The position numbers and the translations under genes are program-made. A stretch of DNA of 64,000 nucleotides from Hanleya hanleyi (lineage: Eukaryota; Mollusca; Polyplacophora; Lepidopleurida; Hanleyidae): positions 1-64,000 of the forward strand of contig JAVTVY010037093.1 in NCBI GenBank assembly GCA_036873755.1, given 5' to 3'. Positions 33,706 to 45,759 of the stretch are shown here, piece by piece. Numbering within the stretch: position 1 is the first letter of the stretch; each line of letters starts with the position of its first letter. Below the pieces are notes generated by a model. It was not told the origin of the DNA. It saw nothing but the letters and a program-made list of their open reading frames with translations, and ran no database searches.

Positions 33706-34620
33706 ACTGAGACACGGATCTTATATTTTCACGTAGCCTCAACCACCGTTTAAAGTGAGATACGGATCTTATGTTTTTCGCATAGCCTCAACCACTCTTT
33801 AGACTGAGATACGGATCTGATCTTTTCACCTAGTCTTCACCACCCTTAGACTGAGATACGATCCTATTTTCTTTCACATAGCCTCAGCTACCCTCAAGAA
33901 GCTTTATTTCATGTCGGCACAATAATTAAATATAAAACTTTGGCTTGCACAAGCTATTTCACCGACCAACATAGATAAAAATATAACTGTAAGATACAGA
34001 TATATACAAACCAGTAATACATGTACCACATTCACATGGTAATACGTGATACTTACCATGGTAGATGTGAGAATTAGATAAATTTCTATTTATTTCAACA
34101 TTATATATATTATAGGATATAAATGTACATCAAATCGACAATATCAGAAGCGGTAAGATGTGCTCACGGATGTTGGTAGTCATTCACATGCTGCAGTTAC
34201 ACGTAGGCCCTTCCCAGATACGGAACTGAACATAGAACACGTACACGGAGGCACGGATCTTATTGTTTCAGAAAGCATTCACCACCCTATAGTAAATACT
34301 GATTATATTTTCACGTATCCTGAACCGCCGCTAGACGAAGGCACGGATCTTATCATTCCACATAGCCGTTTCAGAGGCAATAATGAACCCATCTTTTCAC
34401 ATAGCCACAACCACCCTTTAGACTTGCATACGGGTATTATATTCTCACACAACCTCATTCACCCTTTAGACAGAGATACTGATATACCCGAACCACCATG
34501 TAGACATAGAGACTGATCTGATCTTTTCACACAGATCCAACCACATTTTAATGTTAGATACGGATCTTATCTTTTAACAGTGCTTCATCCACCCTTCAGA
34601 CGCAGAGACTGTTCTTTTCT
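33688..34620 (+). repeat. ~58-bp minisatellite overlapping the receptor 1 stop and 3' UTR
   Basis: Units such as CCTCAACCACCCTTTAGACT followed by GAGATACGGATCTTATCTTT recur at 33688, 33738, 33788 and about 33838, and in degraded form at 34230-34620. The first unit contributes the last four codons and the stop of the receptor. The 118-codon frame at 34160-34516 is translated repeat and not a gene. Confidence 0.85.
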
Positions 34621-34809
34621 GTCCAAAAGCAGCTACCTGGTATTAATGAGAAATTTGCAGAATCTAGCTCTCTATTTATACTACACAACGCCGTCTTCAA
34701 TTGGGTAGTTTTATTTGAATTGTAACAAGGTCAGCGATTTGCTGCAAATATAGAAAATACGACAGCAATAATACAACACTGTTTATAATGTCAGATTTGT
34801 TAAATGAGA

Positions 34810-34816
34810 ATAAAAT
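34810..34816 (+). promoter_or_regulatory. Candidate polyadenylation signal for receptor 1
   Basis: AATAAAA at about 34810 is the first canonical hexamer found after the stop at 33705. It would imply a 3' UTR of about 1.1 kb through the minisatellite. ATTAAA at 33926 is an earlier alternative. Confidence 0.35.
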
Positions 34817-35003
34817 AATACATTTTAAAATAACATACTTTGTGTTTGTTCATCATGGATTATGACGCGTTGCACTAATATTCATTGATGTAATTCATTC
34901 TTCAGGAACCGGACTCGCATGACTTAAATCTCCAGAACTAGGTCAATCTCATTATTCTGAGCATAGTCTGAGTGTACTCAGCATACGTTAGTACAGAACA
35001 ATG

Positions 35004-36808
35004 CCCTTACCAAAGACAACCACAAAGATTGTGGTACTTTTGTACGTGGAATACATTCAGAATACAAAGAATGTATTCGAATTGTGGTCGATTGTGGTCA
35101 AGGCACTTTGTCTTCAAGATGAGGAACTGAGGAATACAATCATTGTGGTTCGCTTTGTATTCAGAAAATCAGGAATACAAAGATTGTGGTTTGATTACGA
35201 AGGTTATTCATTCAATAACCTTCATAATCAAACCACAATCTTTGTATTCAAGAAGACGTCACACAATCACGCGATCTCGGCGCCAAAATTCAAAGAGCAG
35301 ACGCTCAAAGCCAAACTCACTGGTGTGCAGATCAGTTCCATGCACTGTTGATTGCAGGACATTTTGAATTGTTTTCCTTGCAACTTAAAATCTGTTGACA
35401 GGTATGGATATTTGCTCATTTGTTTTAAGTGCCAAGCACCCAAACTTGAGTGTTTCTGCTGTACCCATTTGAAAAGAAATAGGTTTATGAAATTGCCGCT
35501 TGCGTAGCAAGAACAACATCACCGCGTGTCCAGTTTCCGTTTTTTCAACAACAACATTTTCGTTGATCATCCAAAATCCTAGAAAATGTGTGAGGCTGGC
35601 ATGATCTTTATAAACATGAAATAATTTTGAAGCTATACAAAATTTATAGGAAGTGATGTATCCATAGAATGCAAAAGACTTCTTGATCCTGTTGTTATAA
35701 AGCGGACAACATCGTTGTTGTTGTTGTTGTTGGAATGGCTTCCTTTCACTGTTGATCTATTATAGTATTACTGAGGGAGAGAGAGAAAAAATATACAATT
35801 TCTTCAAATCACTAAATGGTATGGATTATCTAAAACCCAGTTAAAGTTGATAGGTTATTGAGATCAGTATTTTTCTCACAGAAATTGATACTGGTAGGCC
35901 TAGACCAGTATATTGTGATTGTAGATTTAGGCCATCTTCAAAACTATTTTTAAAAAGGTCATTTGGCCTATTTAGATTTATATTCTCACAAAATTGAAGT
36001 TATTCGATCTTGTGAGAAAGTTAAGCATAACCCGCATATTGTATACAAAGAAATAGTTAATAAACTTATTCAAACAATATGACCATTGAGTGAGTGTGAT
36101 TTAATGTTGCTTTAATCCAACAATCATCACGTCATATCATGACGTTTGGGTCCTATTACTTTTCACACTGGGAACACGTTTCTTGTGCATAAATCCTGTA
36201 CATCAGATGCAGTACACTCGTCACTCAAAAAACCCGCTCACAGTTATCGTTGATTTATTACTGAAAAGTTATATCAAATACTGGTCATCAAACTTAATTC
36301 TCCCAAACAATTCGCCAGATTACGTGAGAGGAAAATGTTAATAATCTAGTCTATATCTGAAAATGAATAAATTTTCGTTTGTATGTTTAAAAATCGTTAC
36401 TGCATGCATGCCTTGATGATGTTTTGCCCTGCAGGCTATATATTTCAGTTGCATGGTATTGTATTACTATTCAGTCATTGTATTCGAAATACATCCCATT
36501 AGTATTCGAATACAATATCATGCAATTGATTCATCGATCTGGATTGTGGTTCTGCATTGTGGTTCAACCGGCTATATAAGCCTTCGAATACAAATCTAAT
36601 TTAAATATTTCGGCGCATATACACACAGTCGGAATACAATCGTGTGTTCGAAGACATTCCGAATACAATGAGTCCCAACAGTCCAACATGAGAACAAATC
36701 AAAAACATTGTATTCACAATGCATTATGACCACAAAACTACCATAAAACTACCACAAAACAATGTTATATTCGGAAGACAAATATAATGTATTCGTCTTT
36801 GGTAAGGG
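35004..36808. mobile_element. 1.8-kb TIR element rich in GTATTCGAA and GATTGTGG motifs
   Basis: Inverted ends CCCTTACCAAAGAC at 35004 and GTCTTTGGTAAGGG ending at 36808. Near the ends are clusters of GAATACAAAGATTGTGG and of GTATTCGAATACAAT-type motifs in both orientations. A long hairpin lies at 35173-35249. The middle (35400-36450) has no recognisable gene. No clear target duplication. Confidence 0.65.
35173..35249. repeat. Near-perfect hairpin, stem ~37 bp
   Basis: GAATACAAAGATTGTGGTTT on the left pairs with AAACCACAATCTTTGTATTC on the right and the stem continues through GAAGGTTATT/AATAACCTTC with a 1-bp mismatch and a tiny loop. Confidence 0.9.
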
Positions 36809-36892
36809 TGATCACCGATGATTACTTTATGTAGTAACAGCAGAAACTACAGATTGTCGTCAAAAGACATCCGCCAAGCAATAAAAGGCATT

Positions 36893-37546
36893 ATTATACC
36901 TCATGTAAATTAGTAATGTTTTCCATTGGTTGACGGCCTGTCACGTGTCATTCTACAAATAGTGATGTTCAGTTATGATGCAGTCATATCTTGCCTTACC
37001 GTTGAATAAATGTCATGTACCACGGCAGAGCGTTGAACATGTCATTTGTTCCACGGCGACATCTGCTGGTCCAGCCAGGAGTAACGTCCCATTTGCATTT
37101 GCGTACACTTCGCCATCCATAAGATGGCTTGCGAATCGTGTGTCTCCATTATCGCGGAGCGATATCCAGTACTTTATCGGATTCTGTTCGGCCTTCATCC
37201 GGCGGAGAACAGACCCGCGAAATCTGATAAATTACAGGTTTTCGTGCCACTTCTGAAACAGATATTGCCTGGGCTTATAGAATATATAGGTATGTATAAC
37301 TTTCGTATCATCCAAGAGGTGTGGTGAATTTGGAATTTTGAACAAGTAGTTCATCACATGACTCGAAAATGGCGAGTTACGTTGGGGTTACGTCGGTGGA
37401 CTTTAGCTGATTGGCTGACGAAGTCACGTGGTATTGATTCATGGAAATTCCCTCCTGCAGTTGCCGAAAGTAGGCTGAACATGGATACACACGATCCCAG
37501 GGTCAGTCTTACCGCGTATAGATGACCGAGATGGTTACAGGTTGGT
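36893..37546 (+). repeat. Dispersed repeat copy B (empty site of the 10.7-kb element)
   Basis: Corresponds to 61-225, 1785-2165 and 12913-13006. At 37445-37450 a single AAATTC joins the sequences that in copy A are separated by 10.7 kb. It also lacks the 1.55-kb segment present at 226-1784. Confidence 0.9.
37124..37289 (+). CDS. Exon-like ORF of unknown function, copy B
   Basis: Same ATG context, frame and donor (ATAG/GTATGT at 37290) as 1839-2004. Between copies several residues differ (for example NRPEKSDK against NRPAKSDK), and all differences leave the frame open. Retention of an open frame in two diverged copies is mild support for coding, but 55 codons is short. No function can be given. 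Confidence 0.3.
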
Positions 37547-37760
37547 CCCATTTGTTTCTCGGGGCCAGCGTACCCATGGTAACAGGCCGATTCAGGTCGT
37601 CTGCCAGTGCGGATGCTCTGTCGCATCGAAACTGTTTCGACTACAGATGTCGCTGGCAAACGGGAGCGTTTCAATATTATGAATATTATGACCGATACAG
37701 AACTAGAATTAGTGTTACCGTACGTACTAAAAATAAAACATTCGGTATAATAAAACAACT

Positions 37761-37904
37761 ACTGCCTGTTATAGAGTGGGACATCACGATTTTTCAGCTC
37801 TCGACCTGTAATGTACAACTCGCGCTCCGCGCTCTCCGCGCTCCTTGTACATCACTTGTCTCGAGCTGACAAATCGTATTATCTCCCACTCTATAAGATG
37901 CAAT
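37761..37904. mobile_element. Palindromic MITE-like hairpin, copy 2
   Basis: Left ATAGAGTGGGACATCACGAT pairs with right TCGTATTATCTCCCACTCTAT. Inside, CGCGCTCCGCGCTCTCCGCG forms the tip. Related to 681-787 in sequence and in its upstream flank. Confidence 0.6.
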
Positions 37905-38160
37905 AATTGTACATGAGCAGTGTGACTAACGTCACAGGACCTACGAAGTAGAGTAGGCATTAGGACTCGAACGCGAACTCAACCCTTGGAAATCCCCACC
38001 CACAGTTGAAATCCTGCCTATATTAAGATGGGCACCGCCCAAGTCAGAATCCCCAGTGATTTTCATCAAAAATCACCAGGAATTTTCATCAAAAGTAGGT
38101 CAGCTCAGAACTTGTTGGTAACAGTCTTCTAATGCGCCTTCATTTTAACTAAAAGAAACA
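37905..38160 (-). repeat. Fragment of the 40673-42378 element family
   Basis: Reverse complement of about 41640-41895: TAACGTCACAGGACCTACGA and GAAAATCACTGG-type motifs are shared, with a G/C homopolymer in the middle. Confidence 0.7.
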
Positions 38161-40670
38161 GACTGAATAATAAAGGTTCAGTAGATTTCAAGCTTTACGT
38201 GTGAAAATACATTTACATCTCTTTAATGGTTTTCAGTGCCCTTGTCCAGGATCAAAACAACGTTTTGAATCACATTATTTTCCCAACAATACAACATATT
38301 TTTATATATAGTACTATAGTAGAAAGGTTGCATTTATGTAGTTTACGGTAGTTCAACTCAAGACCAACACCTTCTCTGCACAAGATAATAATGATTCTAT
38401 GTCATTCTCCTGAGCATAACCGGTACAAAGACGAACAAATAGCGTCTCTACATCACGTTGTTATCTAGATATATGAGACAACACATTTTGGGTATCGGCA
38501 ATCTGATGAATGTACTATTCCGGTTTTCTTGTTTCACATTATATTCTATGGCGGTTGATCGGTGAATTTCTTCATTGATAAACGTTAAACCACCTCAGCT
38601 TCGTTGTGTGAATCGGAATTGCATTGCTGTGACACACCAACACACTCCGTGGCAGTGATTCTGTATCCCCTAATAAAGGAATCAAAATGGATCAAGATTT
38701 GAAATGACAAGAAAAATTTAGACATATTTTGTTTACACATGTAATTTTTTGTTTAAATTATATCCAAGTGTGATATATAGGCCTAGTCAATAGACAAGAG
38801 GTACAAAAAAAACTCAAGTTATCATATTTCCACATCATGATCAAAGTTACTTTATCTAGTTAAATTCTACCAAAAGAAGACCCTTTAAACATGCCGTCAT
38901 GGCTTTGTTTCGCCCTCAGTAAACTGTTATCATTGTCCCTCACACAGACTAATCTGAAGGATGATAACACATCTTTCCTTCTTCTGCTGGGTTATTGCAC
39001 CACGCTGACTTAATTGGTTGATGTAGGATATTTCACCATCAGTGAGTAATCAGACCTGAATTTGAAGCCTGCTGTGGTCAGTGATGAAATGTTTGGATGT
39101 GAAATAGGATGCACGTTAAAGGCCACAGTTTACATGTATCTATAACAATATACTGAATTGTGTGTATTAAGGCTGGCATAGCGGTGTAGATAAATGCACT
39201 AACAAATGATGGAAAATTAGCATTTCCTATTTCATATACGAAATAGGGTTTGATATAATTTAAGTGTGTACTCGGGAGATGACTTGCATTGGGGGCCCTG
39301 TGTGCTACCATGAGAGAATTTATATAGCATCTCTAAATTGACAGTGGGAACTATTAACTTTTCCAGATGTCATCGCTGGTGAGTCGTTAGCATAGCAACT
39401 ATTATCACCCTCAGTTTCTATTACCCTGGACACTGATCAGCCCAGCAGTACAGCACGAGGTGTTGGGAGGAGAGTCCGAGAGAGCGGGGCACCCTCCCCC
39501 CCTCTTCTCGGAATTAGGAGATTATTTTTAATTAGCGTAGGGAATGGTGCTCTGTCAGAGCAGTTGAGAAGTAAATGTTTCAAGTCCCAAAATAAGACCG
39601 GAAACTGGAAAAGAAACACAAATTTGAAGTGAGAACGGTCAAGATCAGAGATTTGTTAGAATGCAAGAATCAAAAGAGAGCCATTCTCCATGGATATATT
39701 TATTTGGCATTCAACTTCAAGATACCTCATCTGAAGAGAGTACATAATAATAATCAATGAACAATAAAGCACACACGAAAAAAATAAACAACTGGTTATA
39801 GGTTACTGAATTTAAAACACAACGATGATTTTATTATTGATCTATTCAGTAATAACAGATAATAGGGTCATTGTTGTGTTTAAATTTAGTAATTTCTCTC
39901 ATAAAATCCAGTAATTTTTTATTTCTTTTTGAGGTAGAACATTTTTTAACTAATGACTGAACTGAAGAAATTATGCAATGTTGTATAGGCTGGATATATA
40001 AAACGCGCAGTATAATATGCCTTCAACGGAATTCCAAGACCAGCAAATGAGTGAAAACGGATATCATCGGAATGTGTGTCAACATTACAGTGAGGCTAAA
40101 AATAGATTACTTATGAATCTCCAGTTTAATACTAGATTCAAGTGTACTGTTCAACTAGCCATATTATAGATATCTCATAGTACATGTAGATCTAATAGAC
40201 TGATTACGACGTACGAGCGAGCGCACACATGCATGTGTGCTTTTAATATAGATATAATTAAAATATTTTTTGGAAGCTGACGTTTTAGAACAACAACAAC
40301 GACCACCGAAAGCCAACAAATATCCTGACGCTTCTGTGAGAAGAAGTTTTTCAAGGTTGCTTGGCGCTTCTGACAATGATTTATAAAAAACATGTAAAGT
40401 GATACTCGTGGCTCGGTAAAACTTCGCAGCAGACGAAATAACAACCTCCATTCTCCGATAAAATGATTTGCTTCCTTCATGCATCGTGGCATATACAGCT
40501 CGGGAAGCGTGGCGTGGACTATTAGGGAAAACATGGCGGAGCTACCTGGAAACGTATAATGCCGACATATTTTGGCAAGTACCATTAAAGTTACTGATAT
40601 TTTCGAGTGCTGGGCGCATCATTTTTTTTTTTTTTGCTTTAGTGCTGGGCGGCCGAAGTTAGTCCCAGAC
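38161..40670. other. Intergenic, no gene supported
   Basis: Non-coding in appearance: AT-rich, with short frames on both strands that show no recognisable similarity. The two overlapping minus-strand frames of about 106 and 136 codons near 40164-40585 have no domain or signal peptide, and I do not support them. Confidence 0.4.
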
Positions 40671-40672
40671 GC

Positions 40673-42378
40673 TTAAAAGTCACAGTGAAGCATACAGTCA
40701 AGGGTTCCCGATGGGCATGACAGTGCACTCGAGTCATCAATAAATAATAAAAAATTAATTATAAATTAAATTTTCATCAGAATTCGATCAGCTCAGAACT
40801 TGCTGGTAACAATGCCCTAATGCACGTTCATGCCAAAAATCAAGGTTCTAATGTTAACGGTTCTCCTTATTTTGCCGACGAAAGGATTCGGATGGACTGA
40901 CTGACTCACTCACTCACTCATTACCGGACAATTTGCGATCTGTAGCCTACTTCGTAGGAATAATGTCTCACTTATAATTTTCATGACTATTACCAAGCTA
41001 TTTGGAATATGTATTGATAGCCTACCAGTAACTGCCAACCCATTTTATATTGCTATGGAAAGTAAATTATTCCGCGAGTTACCTTGATATTACCTGGACA
41101 AGAATGTGATCTATGTATGTCGATTGACATAGGTAGGGGCCCAACGATATGGTAAAAATGATCAGAAAGAGACAAAGTTTCGAAGTTGTACGGAAAACTA
41201 TAAACCGAGATATATATATATATGACCGGGACAAGAGTTTAGTACGTGTACGACGGACATGTAAGGACCATAAATGTGGGTCATTCTTTCATGTAAGCAG
41301 TCCCGAGAGAGCTGGTGCATACATGTACATGGAGATGGCAAGCCAGGGGCCTTATTCTCAAAGGCTTCGTGAGGCCTAAGAGACACATAACCCATACTTA
41401 GTCATCTTCACATACTACACTAACGTTCCAACACGTGTAGTGTTAGACTTGGGTAAGCGAAGATGATACTTAGTGTCCTCGTAGGGAAAAGGTTGCTATT
41501 GACGAACACCTCGGAATTTGACTCTCAAGTTAGGGGAGGTCTGTACCTCCCGTAAACCGCTCTTAACACTAACAGACGTCTCTTGCGTGGACTGTTTGCT
41601 CGCGTTATTATCTGTATACTAATAAATATTCATAAAAATGACTTACGGCAAAATAAGGAGAACCGTTGACATTAGAACCTTGATTTTTGGCATGAAGGTG
41701 CATTATGGGACTGTTCTGAGCTGACCTACTTATGATAAAAATTTCTGGTGATTTTTGATGAAAATCACTGGTGATTCTGACTTGGGAACTGGGGGGGGGG
41801 GGATTTCCAAGAGTTCAGTTCACGTCGGAGTCCTAAAGCCTACCCTACTTCGTAGGTCCTGTGACGTTAGTCACACTGCTCATGTGGTATTACACATCTT
41901 CCAATATCATTCACTTAAAATATAATACTAGATTGTGCCCTTAATATAATCGTAATCATGACAATAAATGCCAAGGTACCTCACTTTCTACATGTACTTC
42001 TAGCTTCACTGACATACATGGCCACATGTATGCTTAGTAGTTCAATAACAGGTCAGTGGTGACCCACGATGGTTCTATATATTGTTCCTACGAAGTAGGC
42101 TCTCATTTGCAAATTGTCCGGTAATGAGTGAGTCAGTGAGTGAGTGAGTCAGTCCATCCGAATCCTTTCGTCGGCAAACTAAGGAGAACCGTTGACATTA
42201 GAACCTTGATTTTTAGGCTGAACGTGCATTAGGGGACTGCTACCAGCAAGTTCTGAGCTGACCGAATTCTGATGAAAATTTGATTTATAATTATTTTTAT
42301 TATTTATTGATGGCTCAGCGAGTGCGCTGTCATGCCCATCGGGAACCCTTGGTTGTATGTTTCATTGTGACTTTTGAA
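40673..42378. mobile_element. 1.7-kb element with ~290-bp terminal inverted repeats
   Basis: 40673-40965 and 42085-42378 are inverted copies. The outer ends are AAAAGTCACAGTGAAGCATA and the complement of AAAAGTCACAATGAAACATA. Shared inner blocks include CAAGGGTTCCCGATGGGCAT, GAATTCGGTCAGCTCAGAAC-like and CATCCGAATCCTTTCGTCGG. The interior has no transposase. At 41640-41720 an inner copy of the same sequence in the right-arm orientation shows that parts of the family have been duplicated internally. Confidence 0.8.
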
Positions 42379-42879
42379 GGTTCCCTGATACCAGGAAGCC
42401 TGGTCCATTCGAGATTCAGACCATCTGAGAATGGTTATCGTTGGGTGGAATCCCCCAATCCCCATATATTCTGGGAGCTTACATGATGCTACACTTATTC
42501 AACCTATGTAATACCCTCGGGAGGATTTCCCCACCCCTGGGGCAGACCTACTTAGGTGACCTATAAACCTCGAGTCAGCACCTGCGTCCTAGTGGCACAT
42601 ACTCCAGAACGTCTATATATTAATCTATATATTTCTCCCATCTATCTATCCAAGGAAAAACCCCGTCATTGACGCTGGAATTTGGTCCTCTTCAGTATGT
42701 GAACGTCGACACTCAATCTGACTGAATGACTAGACTTACTACAACTCGGGAGTACCATTACAAAATCCGTTCCGTCTGATTCACCAAACGCTATATAGCC
42801 GATCTCCTAGCTTTGGAAAATCACTGTATTGGCGACGCTGTGAAGCATATATGTCCCTTCACTCCCCCATTCCAATGAA

Positions 42880-43315
42880 ACAAGTGATGGTCCAGATGGA
42901 ACGTCTTAGCGTTGGACACACCGGTTCTCGTCAGATCACCGAAGATAAGCTCGGTCAATATTTGGATGAGTGACCGAGTGCTGCACTGGCTGGGCTGATC
43001 AGTGGGTTCATACTCCATGTAATTGTAAGAATCACGAGACAATGCATACAATAGCCAAGCCTGGGGACAACAATGTGCAATCCTAATTGATTGTACCGGG
43101 GTATATTAATATGTACTCCGTCAGGAGGTGCCTCTCTCAAAGGGGGAAATTACGAACCGAACTTGAACTTGAACTTGTGCCTAGAATTGAGCCTTTTCAG
43201 CGACACAAAGAGTCAGACAATAGCTCCCTACCGATCAGTGTCCAGGGCACATGTAGACACCGTCGTGATATGACCGAAACAAGATTCAAAACGACGTTAA
43301 ACCCTACTACTCACT
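42880..43315 (+). mobile_element. 5S-rRNA-derived SINE (SINE3 type)
   Basis: The head at about 42895-42995 follows 5S rRNA: TTCTCGTCAGATCACCGAAG, AAGCTCGGTCA, ATATTTGGATGAGTGACCG. This covers the internal pol III promoter of 5S genes. The tail CGTCGTGATATGACCGAAAC, AACGACGTTAAACCCTACTA, then CTCACTCA is like the tails of abundant gastropod SINEs. It is not a functional 5S gene because the first part is altered and the sequence runs on into the SINE body. Confidence 0.75.
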
Positions 43316-44429
43316 CACCCCATTCCTTCAAGGAACTGATCATGACAGACTTTGGCTTGCCAAGTGGCAATGCACAGGCAGTGACAGTCTTTCGCGAAAT
43401 TTAGCCAGTTTTTGTGAAAGCTGTCACAGTAGGTTAAGTACCTGGGAAATGTGTGCCTTATACCAAATATACTCTTCTATTTGCTTCGACATTCAACAGA
43501 TACTGGTCGATCACTTTGACTTTTGCCTTTCTTCGGCATTCGACACACTGGATTGTTTCAATTTCTCTAAACTCCTTGTCAGATACCGGGGTACTTCAGT
43601 TTGATTGTTCTCTTTTTTTGCTTCGACATTCGACAAATACGACACTTTGACTTTTCTATTTCTACTGAGATGTTCGACACACTGGATTGCCTCCTTTTTA
43701 TTCTACTGCTCGACACCTGTTACACTTTACACTTTTTTCTGCTTCGACATGCCACACATTGAATTGCCCCGCCTTCTGCCACCCCTCGACAGATACACCA
43801 GTTTTAATTTTTCTCTGTTTCTGCTTCGACGTTCGAGACATTGGATTGCTTCTCTTTCTGCCACCCATCGACAGATATGATTGGCTGACTATATTATATT
43901 ATTTTGTTTCTACGTTCGACACATTGGATTGCTTCTCTTTCTGCCACCCATCGACAGATATGATTGGCTGACTATATTATATTATTTTGTTTCTACGTTC
44001 GACACATTGGATTGCTTCCCTTTCTGCAACGCCTCGATAGATATGACAGTCTGCCTATATTCTCTTTCCTTTTGCTTCAACACATTGGATTGCTTCCCTT
44101 TCTGCAACGCCTCGATAGATATGACAGTCTGCCTATATTCTCTTTCCTTTTGCTTCAACACATTGGATTGCTTCCCTTTCTGTAGCCCCCCCCCCCCCCT
44201 CCACGACTGATATGAAATTCTGACTACATTCTCTTTTTTTTTTGCTTCAACATTGAACAGATTGGATTGTTCCATTTCTGTAATCCCTCTTTTTTTTCTA
44301 CTTTCGACAGATACGACACTTTGACTTTACCATGTATGCTTCGACGTTCGACACATTAGATTGCCCCCCTTCTGCTACCGCTCAGCATATACCAGTTTGA
44401 CTTTTCTTTTTTAGCTAGCTGCAACATTC

Positions 44430-44815
44430 CAGTGGCGTTGGGGCCGCCTAGGCCGCGAAAGCTCCGGGGTTCTAGATCGCCGGAGATGCGTTCTGAGCGT
44501 TTTCCCGGAAATAAAACTGATCATACTGCATGCAGATTTATGGTTCTATTTTCACGATGTTTTCGCAATTATAAGCACGCATCGATATTGAAAACATCAT
44601 ATCTCATGCCTGCATCCATTTGAATTTCTAGTTATAAAAACACAAAAAACATACAAAACGATGACTTTTAGTTCTTGGAAGGGAAACCAATATGCCTACC
44701 GATACGATTCATTCACACAAAGATGAAACAAGGAAATCCTCACAGCCCAACAGGCGAGGATCCAGGGGCCGCCTAGGTCCCGGAAGCCCCAAAGTTCCCC
44801 GAAAAGTGAGGGGGG
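44430..44815 (-). mobile_element. Fragment related to the 305-bp units of 22788-24002
   Basis: Reverse-complement similarity: GGGGCCGCCTAGG, GCATCGATATTGAAAA, GCATGCAGATTTATGGTTCT. One and a part units are present, with a second GCC-rich block at 44760-44790, followed by a poly-G run. Confidence 0.75.
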
Positions 44816-45332
44816 GGGGGGGATTGCTACCCTTTCTCCGAACTCCTCGACAGATGTTCTAGTTTTCTCTTTTTTTTGACTTCGAGACTCGACAGATACG
44901 ATACTTTGACTTTTTGTTTATGTTTTGACGTTCGACACGTTGCATTGCCTCCTTTAATGCCACCGCTTGGCAGATACAGCAGTTGATTTTTCCATTTTTT
45001 TTTAGCTTCGACTGTCGCGACACTTTGAGTTTTCTGTTTCCGGTGCGATGTTTGACACACTGGATTGTCCCCCTTTGCTTCCCTTTGCAGAAAAAAGAGA
45101 ACAGTCAAACTCATTATCTGTCGAGAGGTTACAGACAGGGATGAATACCAATGTGTCGAATGTCGACTAAAAACAGAGAAGTCAAACTGTCATCATCTGT
45201 CGAGGCATAACAAGTGAAGCAACCCAATGTGTCGAATGTCGAAGCAAAAATAAAGGGTTGTGAATCTGTCGTATATGTTTTTGAGTCACTGAAATCGAAC
45301 TGTAGAATGGGAAGCAATCCAATGTAACGACT

Positions 45333-45368
45333 GCAAAAAAAAAGAAAAAAGAAAAAAAAAAAAAAAAA
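45333..45368. repeat. A-rich homopolymer tract
   Basis: Long run of A with a few G (AAAAAAAAAAGAAAAAAGAA). Sequence accuracy may be low here. Confidence 0.8.
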
Positions 45369-45654
45369 GGAAAAGTCTGTCATATACGTCGAGAGCTTTA
45401 TAGACTACAGACAGAGAAGCGAGCCAATGTGTCAAATGTCGAAGGAAACGAAAAGGGGAAAAATCATGTATGTGGAGGGGGATAAAAACAGAGAAAGGTC
45501 AAACTGGCTAACAGAAGGCCTGGTTACATTAAGTGGGAATAATCCAAGTAAGCTGGTTCTTGTTGTCATTTAGATACATGCATGGTCTCAGCAATGCTCA
45601 AGGGTGTTGCTAGGGGGACGGTCGTCGAATCCTAACGGGTGACTAATTTCACTT

Positions 45655-45755
45655 TCCCCGGGGCTAGGGGCCGTTCGAATATCATGTGTTTTACATCTCC
45701 ATGATGCTGAAATGAACAGTCACAATCAAAGCGTGATTGAGCTACATACAGACAG
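45655..45755 (+). pseudogene. Short Penelope-like element remnant
   Basis: Similar to the + strand copy at about 59671-59760: CCCGGGGCTAGG against CCCGAGGCTAGG, then ATGAACAGTCACAATCAAAG against ATGAATAGTCACAATCAATG. Only about 100 bp; no catalytic part. Confidence 0.5.
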
Positions 45756-45759
45756 AGAA

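Larger units (their letters stand above)
43452..45480. repeat. ~75-bp minisatellite with an orientation switch
   Basis: Units with CTTCGACATTCGACACATTGGATTGC-like text (split here as CTTCGACATTCGACAC and ATTGGATTGC) run on the + strand from 43452 to about 45075. The same unit then runs in reverse complement (GTGTCGAATGTCGAAG) from about 45090 to 45480. The two blocks can fold on each other, like the 13-20 kb region. A 385-bp relative of the 22788-24002 element interrupts the forward block. Frames of about 100 codons are repeat translation. Confidence 0.85.

Noticed and set aside
34160..34516. 118-codon frame downstream of receptor 1
   Set aside because: It consists of degenerate 58-bp minisatellite units.
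37354..37869. Overlapping frames of 134 (minus) and 115 (plus) codons
   Set aside because: They cross the boundary between repeat copy B and unrelated sequence, have no domain, and are not kept in copy A.
42895..42995. A functional 5S rRNA gene
   Set aside because: The first third does not follow 5S and the sequence continues into a SINE body and tail.
43605..44275. Frames of 91-109 codons on both strands
   Set aside because: Produced by the 75-bp minisatellite; both strands are open for the same reason.
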